From NCBI RefSeq assembly GCF_002224285.1, contig NZ_CP022436.1, forward strand, positions 3,162,001-3,226,000: a stretch of 64,000 nucleotides of DNA. The letters run 5' to 3'. The notes below the pieces were generated by a model, which worked only from the letters and a program-made list of their open reading frames with translations, was not told the DNA's origin and did not search any database. Below are positions 63,798 through 64,000 of the stretch, one piece after another. Each line of letters starts with the position of its first letter. The first letter of the stretch is position 1. This DNA comes from Arthrobacter sp. YN (lineage in GTDB: Bacteria; Actinomycetota; Actinomycetes; Actinomycetales; Micrococcaceae). A program made the translations under genes and the position numbers.

Positions 63798-64000
63798 CTA
63801 TTGATTGACCTTCAGAGACAGTAGCATCCGCTGGACATTGGCGAATTCAGAACCGTGGACCGCGTACTTCGCGGCCAGGTCCAGAGTGTCGAAGGATTTG
63901 GCCGGCGCCACCTTCTCATCGGCAGCAAACGCGTGCAGGGCGGGGACGTCCCCAAACGAATAGTCGCCGTTTCCCGCTGGCCCCAACACCCGGTTCCGGA
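63798..64000 (-). CDS. Partial ORF, unknown, 5' end beyond window
   Basis: The last ~67 residues of an open frame that continues past the right edge; ends VQRMLLSLKVNQ. A GTG at 63989 is a possible start, giving 63 residues. No family recognised. Composition (Ala, Asp, Lys, Phe) is protein-like. Confidence 0.45.
   Translation of the reverse strand, partial: RNRVLGPAGNGDYSFGDVPALHAFAADEKVAPAKSFDTLDLAAKYAVHGSEFANVQRMLLSLKVNQ

Overview
The window is a stretch of ordinary chromosome from a high-GC Gram-positive actinobacterium, most likely a member of the Micrococcaceae such as Arthrobacter or Paenarthrobacter. Reasons (inference): high GC, GTG/TTG starts, an IclR-type regulator divergent from leuCD, MurA, DUF177, DUF3515 and sunset-domain proteins of actinobacterial type, and a GluRS gene next to tRNA-Glu and tRNA-Gln genes. 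I see no prophage, insertion sequence, CRISPR array or integrative element.

Layout. 1-1427: the end of an MFS transporter gene and an anchored secreted protein. 1611-4751: housekeeping genes on the minus strand (mutM, rnc, rpmF, DUF177, coaD). 4787-6840: a plus-strand pair, an aminotransferase and a spermidine-synthase-like methyltransferase. 6837-11776: rsmD, recG, a DAK2 protein and thiL. 12440-16735: ddl, gpsA, plsC and murA (cell wall and phospholipid). 16944-19856: leuD and leuC with the divergent iclR regulator. 20427-23824: two overlapping dynamin-like membrane GTPase genes. 23932-28368: tRNA-Glu, tRNA-Gln, a HAD hydrolase, gltX (frameshifted), an FAH-family enzyme and a metallo-beta-lactamase-fold hydrolase. 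28687-30971: ilvE and leuB. 31097-36351: a LiaS/NarL-type two-component system followed by a MacB/FtsX-type ABC exporter. 36472-41628: metG and a second FtsX-type ABC transporter. 41844-49252: serA, ilvC, ilvN, ilvB, the ilvB leader peptide and ilvD. 49335-64000: a LysR regulator, a sunset-domain membrane protein, a sugar-dehydrogenase-like lipoprotein, two identical tRNA-Lys genes, a MarR regulator, peroxiredoxin, tRNA-Leu, a peptide-binding lipoprotein, mqo, an RND pump, a luciferase-like monooxygenase with its own MarR regulator, a transglutaminase and a partial ORF.

The genes join into one main theme: branched-chain amino acid synthesis. ilvB/N/C/D and ilvE, with leuB and leuC/D, give nearly the whole pathway within 33 kb, all on the minus strand. 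Three control layers can be read from the DNA: an attenuator with a 17-residue Val-rich leader peptide before ilvB, a palindrome in the iclR-leuC intergenic region, and related TGAGA-core sites before leuB and ilvB that suggest one IclR-type regulon.

The points most worth checking are an apparent 1-bp deletion in the essential gltX gene, a 26-bp box repeated before the two-component operon and before the adjacent ABC transporter, a set of promoters whose -10 hexamer lies exactly 6 bases before the start codon (leaderless mRNAs), a CTG start coupled to an upstream stop codon, and a family of ~32-bp intergenic repeats at two loci. I found no clearly new multi-gene system; the nearest candidates are the dynamin-like GTPase pair and the two-component/ABC module.
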